DNA of 64,000 nucleotides from Tenacibaculum sp. M341 (lineage in GTDB: Bacteria > Bacteroidota > Bacteroidia > Flavobacteriales > Flavobacteriaceae): the NCBI RefSeq assembly GCF_004337695.1, contig NZ_SJXJ01000002.1, positions 62,001 through 126,000 on the forward strand. Direction: 5' to 3'. This document shows positions 45,010 to 51,877 of the stretch, one piece after another; position 1 is the stretch's first letter, and every line of letters starts with the position of its first letter. A program made the position numbers and the translations under genes. The notes beneath the pieces are model-generated. The model saw only the letters and a list, made by a program, of their open reading frames with translations. It made no database searches and was not told the DNA's origin.

Positions 45010-47196
45010 TTAGCTACCTAATTCTAATTGATTTTTAACTAGATGGTAGTAACTTCCTTTTAGTTTAATTAATTCATTATGGTTTCCTTTTTCTACAATT
45101 TTACCCTTTTCTAGCACAACAATTTGGTGTGCGTTTTTTACAGTACTTAATCGGTGAGCAATTACAACAGCTGTTTTGTCTGAGAAAAATGTATTTAATT
45201 TTTCCATAATTGTTTTCTCATTATTAGCGTCTAATGCAGATGTAGCTTCGTCAAAGAATAAGAATTTAGGGTTTTTGTACACAGATCTAGCGATTAATAA
45301 TCGTTGTTTTTGTCCTGTACTAAGTCCGCTTCCTTCACTACCAATTTTAGTGTTATAGCCAAGAGGCAGTGCTTCTATATAATCAGAAATGTTCGCAACA
45401 TCAATTGCATGAGCTAATTTTTCTTTGTCAACATAATCTTCCCCAACAGCTATATTTTTGGCTATAGTATCGTTAAAAATGTATCCTTCTTGCATTACTA
45501 CACCACAATTTCTTCTCCATTCTTTTTGAGAAATGCTCTTGAAGTTGAAATTACCTAATACAATATCTCCTTTGTCTACTTGATAAAAACCTAATAAAAG
45601 TTTCATTAAAGTGGTTTTTCCACTACCACTAGTTCCTACAATAGCAGTTGTTTTATTAGCGGGAATGGTGAGTGTTAAGTCTTTTATAACAGGGTCAAGA
45701 CCACCGGTATATCTAAAATAAATATCTTTAATTTCTATGTCGTTGTTTGTCGGTATATTAGTTACTTTTTCATCATTAGGATTTTCTTCATCTTCCATGT
45801 TATGGATTTCTCCAAGTCTGTCTAGTGAAATTTGAGCGTCTTGTAAATCTCTCATGAAATTTATTAACTGAGTAATAGGACCATTTAATTGACCAACAAT
45901 GTAGCTAATAGCCATCATCATACCTAAAGTTATGTTTCCATCAATAACTAATTTGGCAGATAAAATTGTGATAAACATATTTTTTAACTCATTGATAAGG
46001 TTAGAACCTACACTTTGAGTTTGTTCTAGGGCTAAACTTTTGGTAGCTACTTTAAATAATCTGGCTTGAACATATTCCCAGTTCCATCTCATTCTTCTTT
46101 CAGCATTATGCAATTTAATTTCTTGCATACCATTGATAAGTTCTATAACCTTACTTTGTTCTTGACTTACTTCAGAAAATCTTTTGTAGTCTAATTCTTT
46201 TCTCTTTTTGAAAAAGAAAAGTACCCATGTGAAATATAGTACACTTCCTATTACAAATACACCGAAAATTTGTAAACTATAATATCCAAGAACAAGACTG
46301 AATATTATTAGGTTTACAAATGAAAAGAGTACTGTTAAAGAAGATGTAGTTAGTATTCTTTCTATTCTTTTATGATCGTTTATTCTTTGTAATAAATCTC
46401 CAGTCATTCTTACATCAAAATAAGAAATAGGCAATTTCATTAATTTTATAAAGAAATCAGAGATAAGAGAAATGTTGATTCTTGTACTCAAGTGGAGTAA
46501 AATCCAGCTTCGAATAATTTCTAAAGAAGCTTTACCAAGGAATAAAAATAGTTGAGCGAATAAAATTAAATAGACAAAATTAATATCTTGATTCTCGATT
46601 CCTACATCAACCACACTTTGCGTAAGGAAAGGAAGAATTAATTGTAGTAAACTTCCTGCTAGAAGTCCTATAATTAATTGAGCAATAAATTTCTTGTATT
46701 TGATTAAATATTTGAAAATAAATGAAAAACCAAATTTTTGGTCTTCATCAAATTCTTCTTCATAAAATTTTGGCGTAGGTTCTACAAGTAAAGCAATTCC
46801 TTCTTCAGTGTTTTCATCTGCGTTATTACCTATCCAGTGCTTTATAAACTCTTCTTTGGTGAATGTGATAAGTCCATGAGCTGGATCAGAAATAAAAACA
46901 GTGTCTTTTTTTATTTTATAAAGTACTACATAGTGATTTTTATTCCAGTGTACAATACACGGAAGAGGGGCTTCTCTTAATTTTTCAAAAGCTAATTTAA
47001 TACCTAAAGATTTAAAACCTATTGATTCAACAGCTTCGCTAAGTCCTAGTAAACTACTACCTTCTCTTGTAGTTTCGCTTAAGTTACGAAGTTGTTGGGT
47101 ATTTATATTTCTACCGTAATGCTTAGCAATAATTTTTATACATGTAGGTCCGCAATCTTTGGCCTCTGTTTGTTTATAGTGTGGAAATTTTTTCAA
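45010..47196 (-). CDS. Peptidase-containing ABC exporter (PCAT) with C39 peptidase domain
   Basis: A 728-aa protein. The N-terminal C39 peptidase is complete: Gln9 (oxyanion), Cys15 (KDCGPTC), His88 (NHYVVLY) and Asp104 (SDPAHG). Six transmembrane helices follow (~165-450), then an ABC ATPase with GTSGSGKTT, LSTGQKQR, FLFFDEATSALD and AHRLST. It should cut the GG leaders and pump out the cores. No ATG is available: the frame begins after a stop at about 47241 and the match to homologues (MKKFPHYKQ) starts at a TTG at 47196. It lies between peptide J and peptide I. Confidence 0.95.
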   Translation of the reverse strand: MKKFPHYKQTEAKDCGPTCIKIIAKHYGRNINTQQLRNLSETTREGSSLLGLSEAVESIGFKSLGIKLAFEKLREAPLPCIVHWNKNHYVVLYKIKKDTVFISDPAHGLITFTKEEFIKHWIGNNADENTEEGIALLVEPTPKFYEEEFDEDQKFGFSFIFKYLIKYKKFIAQLIIGLLAGSLLQLILPFLTQSVVDVGIENQDINFVYLILFAQLFLFLGKASLEIIRSWILLHLSTRINISLISDFFIKLMKLPISYFDVRMTGDLLQRINDHKRIERILTTSSLTVLFSFVNLIIFSLVLGYYSLQIFGVFVIGSVLYFTWVLFFFKKRKELDYKRFSEVSQEQSKVIELINGMQEIKLHNAERRMRWNWEYVQARLFKVATKSLALEQTQSVGSNLINELKNMFITILSAKLVIDGNITLGMMMAISYIVGQLNGPITQLINFMRDLQDAQISLDRLGEIHNMEDEENPNDEKVTNIPTNNDIEIKDIYFRYTGGLDPVIKDLTLTIPANKTTAIVGTSGSGKTTLMKLLLGFYQVDKGDIVLGNFNFKSISQKEWRRNCGVVMQEGYIFNDTIAKNIAVGEDYVDKEKLAHAIDVANISDYIEALPLGYNTKIGSEGSGLSTGQKQRLLIARSVYKNPKFLFFDEATSALDANNEKTIMEKLNTFFSDKTAVVIAHRLSTVKNAHQIVVLEKGKIVEKGNHNELIKLKGSYYHLVKNQLELGS

Positions 47197-47212
47197 ACAA
47201 GATGATGTTAAA

Positions 47213-47242
47213 TTAACTGGAAGGGTTGATACTTCCAGTTAA
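47213..47242 (-). promoter_or_regulatory. Hairpin before the exporter gene
   Basis: Perfect 11-bp stem TTAACTGGAAG / CTTCCAGTTAA with an 8-nt loop, 16 bases upstream of the TTG start and 36 bases after peptide J. It has no T run. Together with the TTG start it should hold exporter expression below that of the peptides. Confidence 0.55.
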
Positions 47243-47278
47243 AGTTTGTTGATTAATTTTTATGCAAAAATATGTTTT

Positions 47279-47530
47279 TTATGCGTAAGGTCCGTCACTT
47301 CCTCCTCCATTATCGCCACCGCAAATAAAGTGTCCGTTAACAAAGTAAGGTAGTTCTAAGTAACAAGCCTGAGGTTGTCCACCGTCAAGACTAGCTCTAC
47401 TTCCTGAGCAAGAATATTTGCACCAAATACCTGAATTAGGAGTTCTTCTGTGGAAGAAACTACCTCCTTTAATGTTTTGAAGCTGCTTTTTGTTAAGCGC
47501 TTCTCCTATTTTTAAAATTGATTTTTTCAT
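47279..47530 (-). CDS. GG-leader peptide J (83 aa)
   Basis: The leader is diverged: MKKSILKIGEALNKKQLQN then IKGG. The core SFFHRRTPNSGIWCKYSCSG continues with two further Cys and ends in a Gly/Asp-rich tail (GGDNGGGSDGPYA). It has four Cys. It is directly downstream of peptide K (13-base gap) and upstream of the exporter. Confidence 0.82.
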   Translation of the reverse strand: MKKSILKIGEALNKKQLQNIKGGSFFHRRTPNSGIWCKYSCSGSRASLDGGQPQACYLELPYFVNGHFICGGDNGGGSDGPYA

Positions 47531-47543
47531 ATTCTGTTATTAG

Positions 47544-47786
47544 TTAAAAAAGACAACATGTGTCACCAGGGTATTCACAAAGAAACTTCATGAAAGTACA
47601 ACCTGATCCACCTCCGTTATTTCCTCCCCCGTCATTTGATCCATCACTTACACATATGTAGTTGTCACAAAAATAGCCAGAATCACAATCTCCATTGTCA
47701 TTACAAAAGGCGTTTCCACCTCCATTGATATTTTTTTGTTCAGTTTTATTTAAAAGTTTTCCTAAATTTAAAATTGATTTTTTCAT
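47544..47786 (-). CDS. Cys-rich GG-leader peptide K (80 aa)
   Basis: Leader MKKSILNLGKLLNKTEQKN then INGGG. The core has a first part NAFCNDNGDCDSGYFCDNYI with the spacing CxxxxDCxxGYxC shared with peptide A, then a Gly/Asn linker (SNDGGGNNGGGSG) and a second part CTFMKFLCEYPGDTCCLF. It has eight Cys. The two-module layout could give two mini-domains joined by a flexible linker. Confidence 0.85.
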   Translation of the reverse strand: MKKSILNLGKLLNKTEQKNINGGGNAFCNDNGDCDSGYFCDNYICVSDGSNDGGGNNGGGSGCTFMKFLCEYPGDTCCLF

Positions 47787-47804
47787 AATTGAGTTTTTTA
47801 ATTG

Positions 47805-48017
47805 TTAAAAGCATATACAGTTTGCAGATGTACCATATCCGTAATTTCCAGGGCTCCAAACTCCACCTGTATCACCGCATTCGCTAGGAGTACAACATCT
47901 TCGGTCACCATAAGAAACAAGGCACTTAAACTTTATAAGTATTGGATTTCCTCCAATAATTTCTTTTTGTGTGTCTTTTTCTAAGGCTTTACCTAAGTTT
48001 AAAATTGTTTTTTTCAT
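47805..48017 (-). CDS. Cys-rich GG-leader peptide L (70 aa)
   Basis: Leader MKKTILNLGKALEKDTQKE then IIGG. The 47-residue core NPILIKFKCLVSYGDRRCCT continues PSECGDTGGVW to CICF and has six Cys including a CC pair. It is the first peptide gene after the VKOR/thioredoxin gene and has the diverged pseudoknot copy L upstream. Confidence 0.85.
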   Translation of the reverse strand: MKKTILNLGKALEKDTQKEIIGGNPILIKFKCLVSYGDRRCCTPSECGDTGGVWSPGNYGYGTSANCICF

Positions 48018-48042
48018 AATTGAAATATTAAGACTACATTTG

Positions 48043-48077
48043 CGGCGAACATTTTAAGACACTCACCGAGTGTGTCT
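48043..48077 (-). promoter_or_regulatory. Pseudoknot-forming leader element, copy L (diverged, compensatory changes)
   Basis: On the minus strand: AGACAC, ACT, CGGTGA, GTGTCT, TAAAATGT, TCGCCG. The first stem is unchanged. The second stem is CGGTGA with TCGCCG in place of CCTTGA with TCAAGG: two positions changed on both sides with pairing kept, and one became G-T. This argues for selection on RNA pairing. It starts directly after the terminator of the VKOR gene. Confidence 0.65.
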
Positions 48078-48107
48078 ATTCTTCGCGAGAGAATATTGTT
48101 CCAAAAA

Positions 48108-48131
48108 ACAAAGTCGTGAAAACGACTTTGT
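48108..48131 (-). terminator. Terminator after the VKOR/thioredoxin gene
   Basis: 10-bp stem ACAAAGTCGT / ACGACTTTGT with loop GAAA, followed on the minus strand by TTTTT. It separates the oxidoreductase gene from peptide L, so the peptide genes need read-through or a promoter close to copy L. Confidence 0.82.
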
Positions 48132-48137
48132 TTGTTT

Positions 48138-49748
48138 TTATAAGTTAGAGTATTGTGTGCTGTTTTGAAGATTTTCTTCTATTTCTTCAATGAAGTATAC
48201 TAAATCAGGTCTATCATATTCTTTAGGGAATGACTTTCCGTTTATCAGTATTTCAGGAGTAAAGTTAATGGCATTTTGGTTACACCACTCTTTTTGGTTT
48301 TCTAAAACACTGATATATGTGTTTACATTTTTAGCTTTTCCCCATTTTTTTAACCAAGTGTCGTAGTCTACATCTCCGTAAATTTCATCCATTGCTTTTT
48401 CTGTAGTCTCAATATCTGTTTCGTTATAAAGCTCTAATAATTTGTTTGTAACAATAACCGATTTGTTATCAGAGTTATCGGTAGGTACATTGAAACGAAT
48501 GATGATTTTTACAATGTTTGCATATTTTTTTAGTATCTCATTTAAGATAGTGTGAACAGGTCTACAATGACCACAAAATGGATTTGTAATTACAACAATT
48601 TCTAAGTTAGCATTTTTGTTACCTAATACAATTTCTTTAGGGTCTTGAATAATAGTGTTTAGTGTGCTGCTTTTTTGTAGAAGATTGTTGAATAAATTGA
48701 AGTTTCTTTTAAATTTTACAGAAGCTATTTTGTCTTTTTCTAACTCATTTACCTTGCTAACTAAAGGTTTAAGATACGCCCAAGCAACATAGGTTCCAAG
48801 GAAACTAGCTGCAATGATCAGGATTTCTTTTGGGACAATATTGATAATACTATTTAAGTTATCAGAATTATGTAAAAAAATAACAGAAGCTTGCAGCCAT
48901 AAAACACCAACAATTGATAAACATAGCATACACCAAGTTTTTACAACTTTATATTGGTAGTATATTGAGTAAAAAGTAATAGGCAATGCAAGAAGACTAA
49001 TGATTAATAACGGATTAAGGTTTGTTAAAAAGAAAGAAGAAATAGTTAGTCCAGTAAAATAAATGATACTTAAATCGCTTAATTTATGACCTTTGATAAT
49101 TTCTGCTCCTTTAGAGCTTAATACAGCATCACAATCTTTTTTATCGTTATTTCCTGAACAAAACGCATTACCAATAGCAGTACTTTGACCAAGTTCTTGT
49201 TTTAGTATACTGTAACTAGCAACAACACCTATTATAGAGAATGCGATGTAAATATAATTTGAGATGTCAATATTGCTGTTAATAAATAAAAGTATTGCAG
49301 CAACAGAGAATAAAGATAAAAACAGTGAATTACGAATGTTGTTGTTTGAAGATGTTGCAGTAATTTGATCTGTTTTCTCAACAGCAACAATAATTCCTGT
49401 AAATTGTTTTAAAAACTCTCCTTCAGAAATAGTTTTGTCTTTTTCACTTCCAAAGTATAAGTTATACGAGGTTTTATCTTTAGATTTTATAGCTGTAACT
49501 AAATGGCTTCCGTTATCTGTGTTTACTTGTGCAATGAAACTGTCAGGTAATTGCTCTAATGTTTCTGCGTTTACAGGAACTTCAGCTGCAATGTTTTCAA
49601 TATTAAAATGATCTAAAACACCAGTGATAGCATGTAAACTAGGATACGATGGATGACTTTGAATCTGAAAATCTAATTCTTTTTTATCATGAGCAATTTT
49701 ACTTTTAGATAATAGTTTTAAAACTATCAGTGATAGAGAACTTTTCAT
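48138..49748 (-). CDS. C39-like (inactive) - VKOR - thioredoxin fusion protein, probable peptide disulfide-forming enzyme
   Basis: A 536-aa protein in three parts. Residues ~1-125 resemble a C39 peptidase (QSHPSYPSLHAITGVLDHF, NGSHLVTAI) but have no catalytic Cys, so it may bind leaders without cutting. Residues ~150-330 are a VKOR-type membrane bundle with loop Cys197 and Cys206 and the quinone-side CxxC at 273-276 (WCMLC). Residues ~370-530 are a thioredoxin domain with CGHC at 392-395 (NPFCGHCRP). The chain would pass electrons from peptide thiols to quinone, forming disulfides in the exported Cys-rich cores. It is the first gene of the cluster, with its own promoter and terminator. Confidence 0.85.
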   Translation of the reverse strand: MKSSLSLIVLKLLSKSKIAHDKKELDFQIQSHPSYPSLHAITGVLDHFNIENIAAEVPVNAETLEQLPDSFIAQVNTDNGSHLVTAIKSKDKTSYNLYFGSEKDKTISEGEFLKQFTGIIVAVEKTDQITATSSNNNIRNSLFLSLFSVAAILLFINSNIDISNYIYIAFSIIGVVASYSILKQELGQSTAIGNAFCSGNNDKKDCDAVLSSKGAEIIKGHKLSDLSIIYFTGLTISSFFLTNLNPLLIISLLALPITFYSIYYQYKVVKTWCMLCLSIVGVLWLQASVIFLHNSDNLNSIINIVPKEILIIAASFLGTYVAWAYLKPLVSKVNELEKDKIASVKFKRNFNLFNNLLQKSSTLNTIIQDPKEIVLGNKNANLEIVVITNPFCGHCRPVHTILNEILKKYANIVKIIIRFNVPTDNSDNKSVIVTNKLLELYNETDIETTEKAMDEIYGDVDYDTWLKKWGKAKNVNTYISVLENQKEWCNQNAINFTPEILINGKSFPKEYDRPDLVYFIEEIEENLQNSTQYSNL

Positions 49749-49780
49749 AGTTGTAGATCGTTAGGTTGAATTAATGTAAT

Positions 49781-49810
49781 CAAATATAGATTTATTTTAA
49801 TAAAAATCAA
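49781..49810 (-). promoter_or_regulatory. Promoter of the VKOR/thioredoxin gene
   Basis: TATATTTG (minus strand, 49788 to 49781) is an exact -7 box. TTG at 49810-49808 lies 19 bases upstream. The expected start of transcription is about 25 bases before the ATG at 49748. The rest of the 295-base gap to the tRNA holds only a 7-bp inverted repeat (ACGTACT 49960-49966, AGTACGT 49982-49988) and no recognised gene. Confidence 0.6.
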
Positions 49811-50013
49811 TGAAGTTGTGTTTTTTTTAATATTACTTCATTTGTTGTCTCTCTGGTTCAAGTTTTCGGGGTAAGTGTGTCATAATCACACCTACAAGAT
49901 ATCTTTTTTGTTGTTCGTTTTCTATAGAAATTGTATAAGAGTGTAGGTATTTTATATAAACGTACTTGCTTTTTGTTTTTTAGTACGTAGGTGTGGAAGG
50001 TTGTAAAAACAAA

Positions 50014-50038
50014 AAAGCTTCACAAAAAGTGAAGCTTT
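50014..50038 (-). terminator. Terminator downstream of the tRNA gene
   Basis: 10-bp stem AAAGCTTCAC / GTGAAGCTTT with a 5-nt loop, followed on the minus strand by TTT G TTTTT. It is 6 bases after the tRNA 3' end. Confidence 0.8.
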
Positions 50039-50043
50039 AAAGG

Positions 50044-50117
50044 TGGTCCCACATGGGCTCGAACCATGGACCCCCTGATTATGAGTCAGGTGCTCTAACC
50101 AACTGAGCTATAGGACC
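50044..50117 (-). tRNA. tRNA with anticodon CAT (tRNA-Ile2 or elongator tRNA-Met)
   Basis: A 74-nt cloverleaf: acceptor GGTCCTA/TGGGACC, D arm GCTCAGTTGGTTAGAGC, anticodon stem CCTGA/TCAGG with loop CTCATAA, T arm CATGG TTCGAGC CCATG. The discriminator base is A. The encoded end reads ACCT, so CCA is completed after transcription. CAT may be read as Met, or as Ile after lysidine modification; the sequence alone does not settle which. It is not initiator-like, since the anticodon stem lacks three G-C pairs. Confidence 0.93.
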
Positions 50118-50167
50118 GATTAACGGATGGCAAAAATATAAACTTTTTTTAAATAAACAATGTTTTT

Positions 50168-51139
50168 TTAAACTTTTCTGAACATTAAATTTTCAGCAAA
50201 TAATCTAAGTCCTTTTTTTGCCTCTTTTGAAATATTTAATTGAGATAAAAATTCAAAAGATTTTTCAGTATACTCTTTAATTAAGTCACTAGTTAACTTA
50301 GGAATATCATTTCTTTCAAAGATTCTGGTAACCTCAGAAATCTTGATAGAGTTATCTTCGGGTTTCTGTTGATAGAAAAATAATAATTTATCCTTGTCTT
50401 CAGTATTTGCAACTTCTAAAGCTTTTAGATATAAGAAAGTTTTCTTGTTTTCAATGATGTCTCCACCTATTTGTTTTCCGAAAGTTTCAGGGTTTCCAAA
50501 AGTATCTAAATAATCATCTTGTAACTGAAAAGCAATACCTAAATTTAATCCAAAATTATATAAATGGTTTGATTGTTCTTCATCAGCTTCAGCAACAATA
50601 GCTCCCATTTTTAAAGCAGCAGCCACTAAAACAGATGTTTTAAGCGTGATCATTTTAATATATTCTTCAATTGTAACGTCATTTCTAGTTTCAAAATCAA
50701 CATCCAATTGTTGTCCATCACATACTTCAAGAGCAGTTTTACTAAAAAGTTTGGCTAATTTTTGAAAAACAACAGGCTTGTAATTTTCAAAATATTGATA
50801 AGCTAAAATTAGCATAGCATCACCAGAAAGAATCCCTGTGTTTATGTCCCATTTTTGATGCACAGTTTCCTTTCCTCTTCTCAAAGGAGCTTCATCCATA
50901 ATGTCATCATGTACCAATGTGAAATTATGAAAAGTTTCCACAGCCATGGCAGCTGGTAAAGCTTCCTCAAAGCTTTGTTTAAAAACATCGCATGCTATTA
51001 AGGTTAATACAGGGCGAAGTCTTTTTCCGCCTAAATGTAAAATATAGTCAACAGGAGCATAAAGGTTGTTAGGCTCTCTTTTAAAGTCTTGTTCTTGTAA
51101 ATAAGTAAGAAAAGATTCTTGATACTTCGATAAATCCAA
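50168..51139 (-). CDS. Polyprenyl (trans-isoprenyl) diphosphate synthase
   Basis: About 323 aa from a TTG at 51139 (reading LDLSKYQESF, the expected N-terminus). The frame opens at another TTG at 51175 and no ATG is available before the conserved part. The two Asp-rich motifs are HDDIMDEAPLRRG and QLQDDYLDTFG, with GGKRLRPVL near the start. It elongates isoprenyl diphosphates, possibly for the menaquinone side chain. It is divergent from the TetR/RND operon. Confidence 0.9.
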   Translation of the reverse strand: MDLSKYQESFLTYLQEQDFKREPNNLYAPVDYILHLGGKRLRPVLTLIACDVFKQSFEEALPAAMAVETFHNFTLVHDDIMDEAPLRRGKETVHQKWDINTGILSGDAMLILAYQYFENYKPVVFQKLAKLFSKTALEVCDGQQLDVDFETRNDVTIEEYIKMITLKTSVLVAAALKMGAIVAEADEEQSNHLYNFGLNLGIAFQLQDDYLDTFGNPETFGKQIGGDIIENKKTFLYLKALEVANTEDKDKLLFFYQQKPEDNSIKISEVTRIFERNDIPKLTSDLIKEYTEKSFEFLSQLNISKEAKKGLRLFAENLMFRKV

Positions 51140-51212
51140 AATAAATTTTTTGTAAAAATAAATCAATTCTAACAATTAAAAATGGGTAATGTTAAAAAAT
51201 CATTAAAACTTA

Positions 51213-51253
51213 GGAAACTTTTTTTGTTTCTAAAGTTTCCTTGCGTACATTTG
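51213..51253 (+). promoter_or_regulatory. Promoter and operator of the TetR-RND operon
   Basis: TTTG at 51223-51226 and TACATTTG at 51246-51253, 19 bases apart, form a complete Bacteroidetes promoter. The inverted repeat GGAAACTTT (51213-51221) and AAAGTTTCC (51232-51240) brackets the -33 element, the classical place for a TetR repressor site. The ATG at 51263 follows the -7 box by only 9 bases, so the mRNA leader would be very short. Confidence 0.7.
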
Positions 51254-51262
51254 CACAGAATT

Positions 51263-51871
51263 ATGAGAGATAAAATTTTAGAAAAGGCTGGGGAGATGTT
51301 TTTAAACTTAGGGTTTAAAAGTGTTACAATGGACGATATTGCAAGAGAGCTTGCGATATCTAAAAAGACATTGTATAAATATTTCTCTAACAAAGCATCG
51401 TTAGTTGATGCGTCTACAGATTGTCTTCAAAATTCTATAGCAGAAAATATTTCTTTAATTAAAAGTAAAGAATACAATGCCATAGAAGAAGAGTTTATGA
51501 TTAAGGCAATCTTTAAAGAGATGTTTAAGAATGCGAAAGGATCTCCCATATACCAGCTAAAGAAATACTATCCTGAAATTTATGATAAATTAATGGATAA
51601 GGAAGTGTGTATGTTCGAAGAGTGTAATTCTGACAATTTAGAAAAAGGCATCGAACAAGGATTGTACAGAGAAGGAATTGATATAAAGTTAACAATGAAT
51701 TTCTATTTCACTTTAGTATTCGGTATTTACGATAGCGATTTGTATACAAAGGAAATGAAAGAACTTGTGAAAATAGAATACAAAGTGTTAGAATACCATA
51801 TTCGAGCTATTGCAACGGAAAAGGGATTAAAAGAATTAGAGAAACAATTAAAAATAACAAATCAAAATTAA
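51263..51871 (+). CDS. TetR family repressor of the RND efflux operon
   Basis: 202 aa from the ATG at 51263. A longer frame from 51182 would run through the promoter and is rejected. The N-terminal HTH is MFLNLGFKSVTMDDIARELA, followed by KTLYKYFSNKASLV, both typical of TetR. The ligand domain is not recognisable. It is followed after 6 bases by the tolC-type gene and likely represses its own operon through the palindrome at 51213-51240. Confidence 0.92.
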   Translation: MRDKILEKAGEMFLNLGFKSVTMDDIARELAISKKTLYKYFSNKASLVDASTDCLQNSIAENISLIKSKEYNAIEEEFMIKAIFKEMFKNAKGSPIYQLKKYYPEIYDKLMDKEVCMFEECNSDNLEKGIEQGLYREGIDIKLTMNFYFTLVFGIYDSDLYTKEMKELVKIEYKVLEYHIRAIATEKGLKELEKQLKITNQN

Positions 51872-51877
51872 AAACTA

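Noticed and set aside
41037-49748. Lanthipeptide or thiopeptide cluster
   Set aside because: No LanB/LanC/LanM, YcaO or radical-SAM gene is present; the only candidate modifying enzyme is a disulfide-forming one.
51182-51262. 27-residue N-terminal extension of the TetR protein
   Set aside because: This stretch contains the promoter and inverted repeat; the ATG at 51263 gives a normal TetR start.
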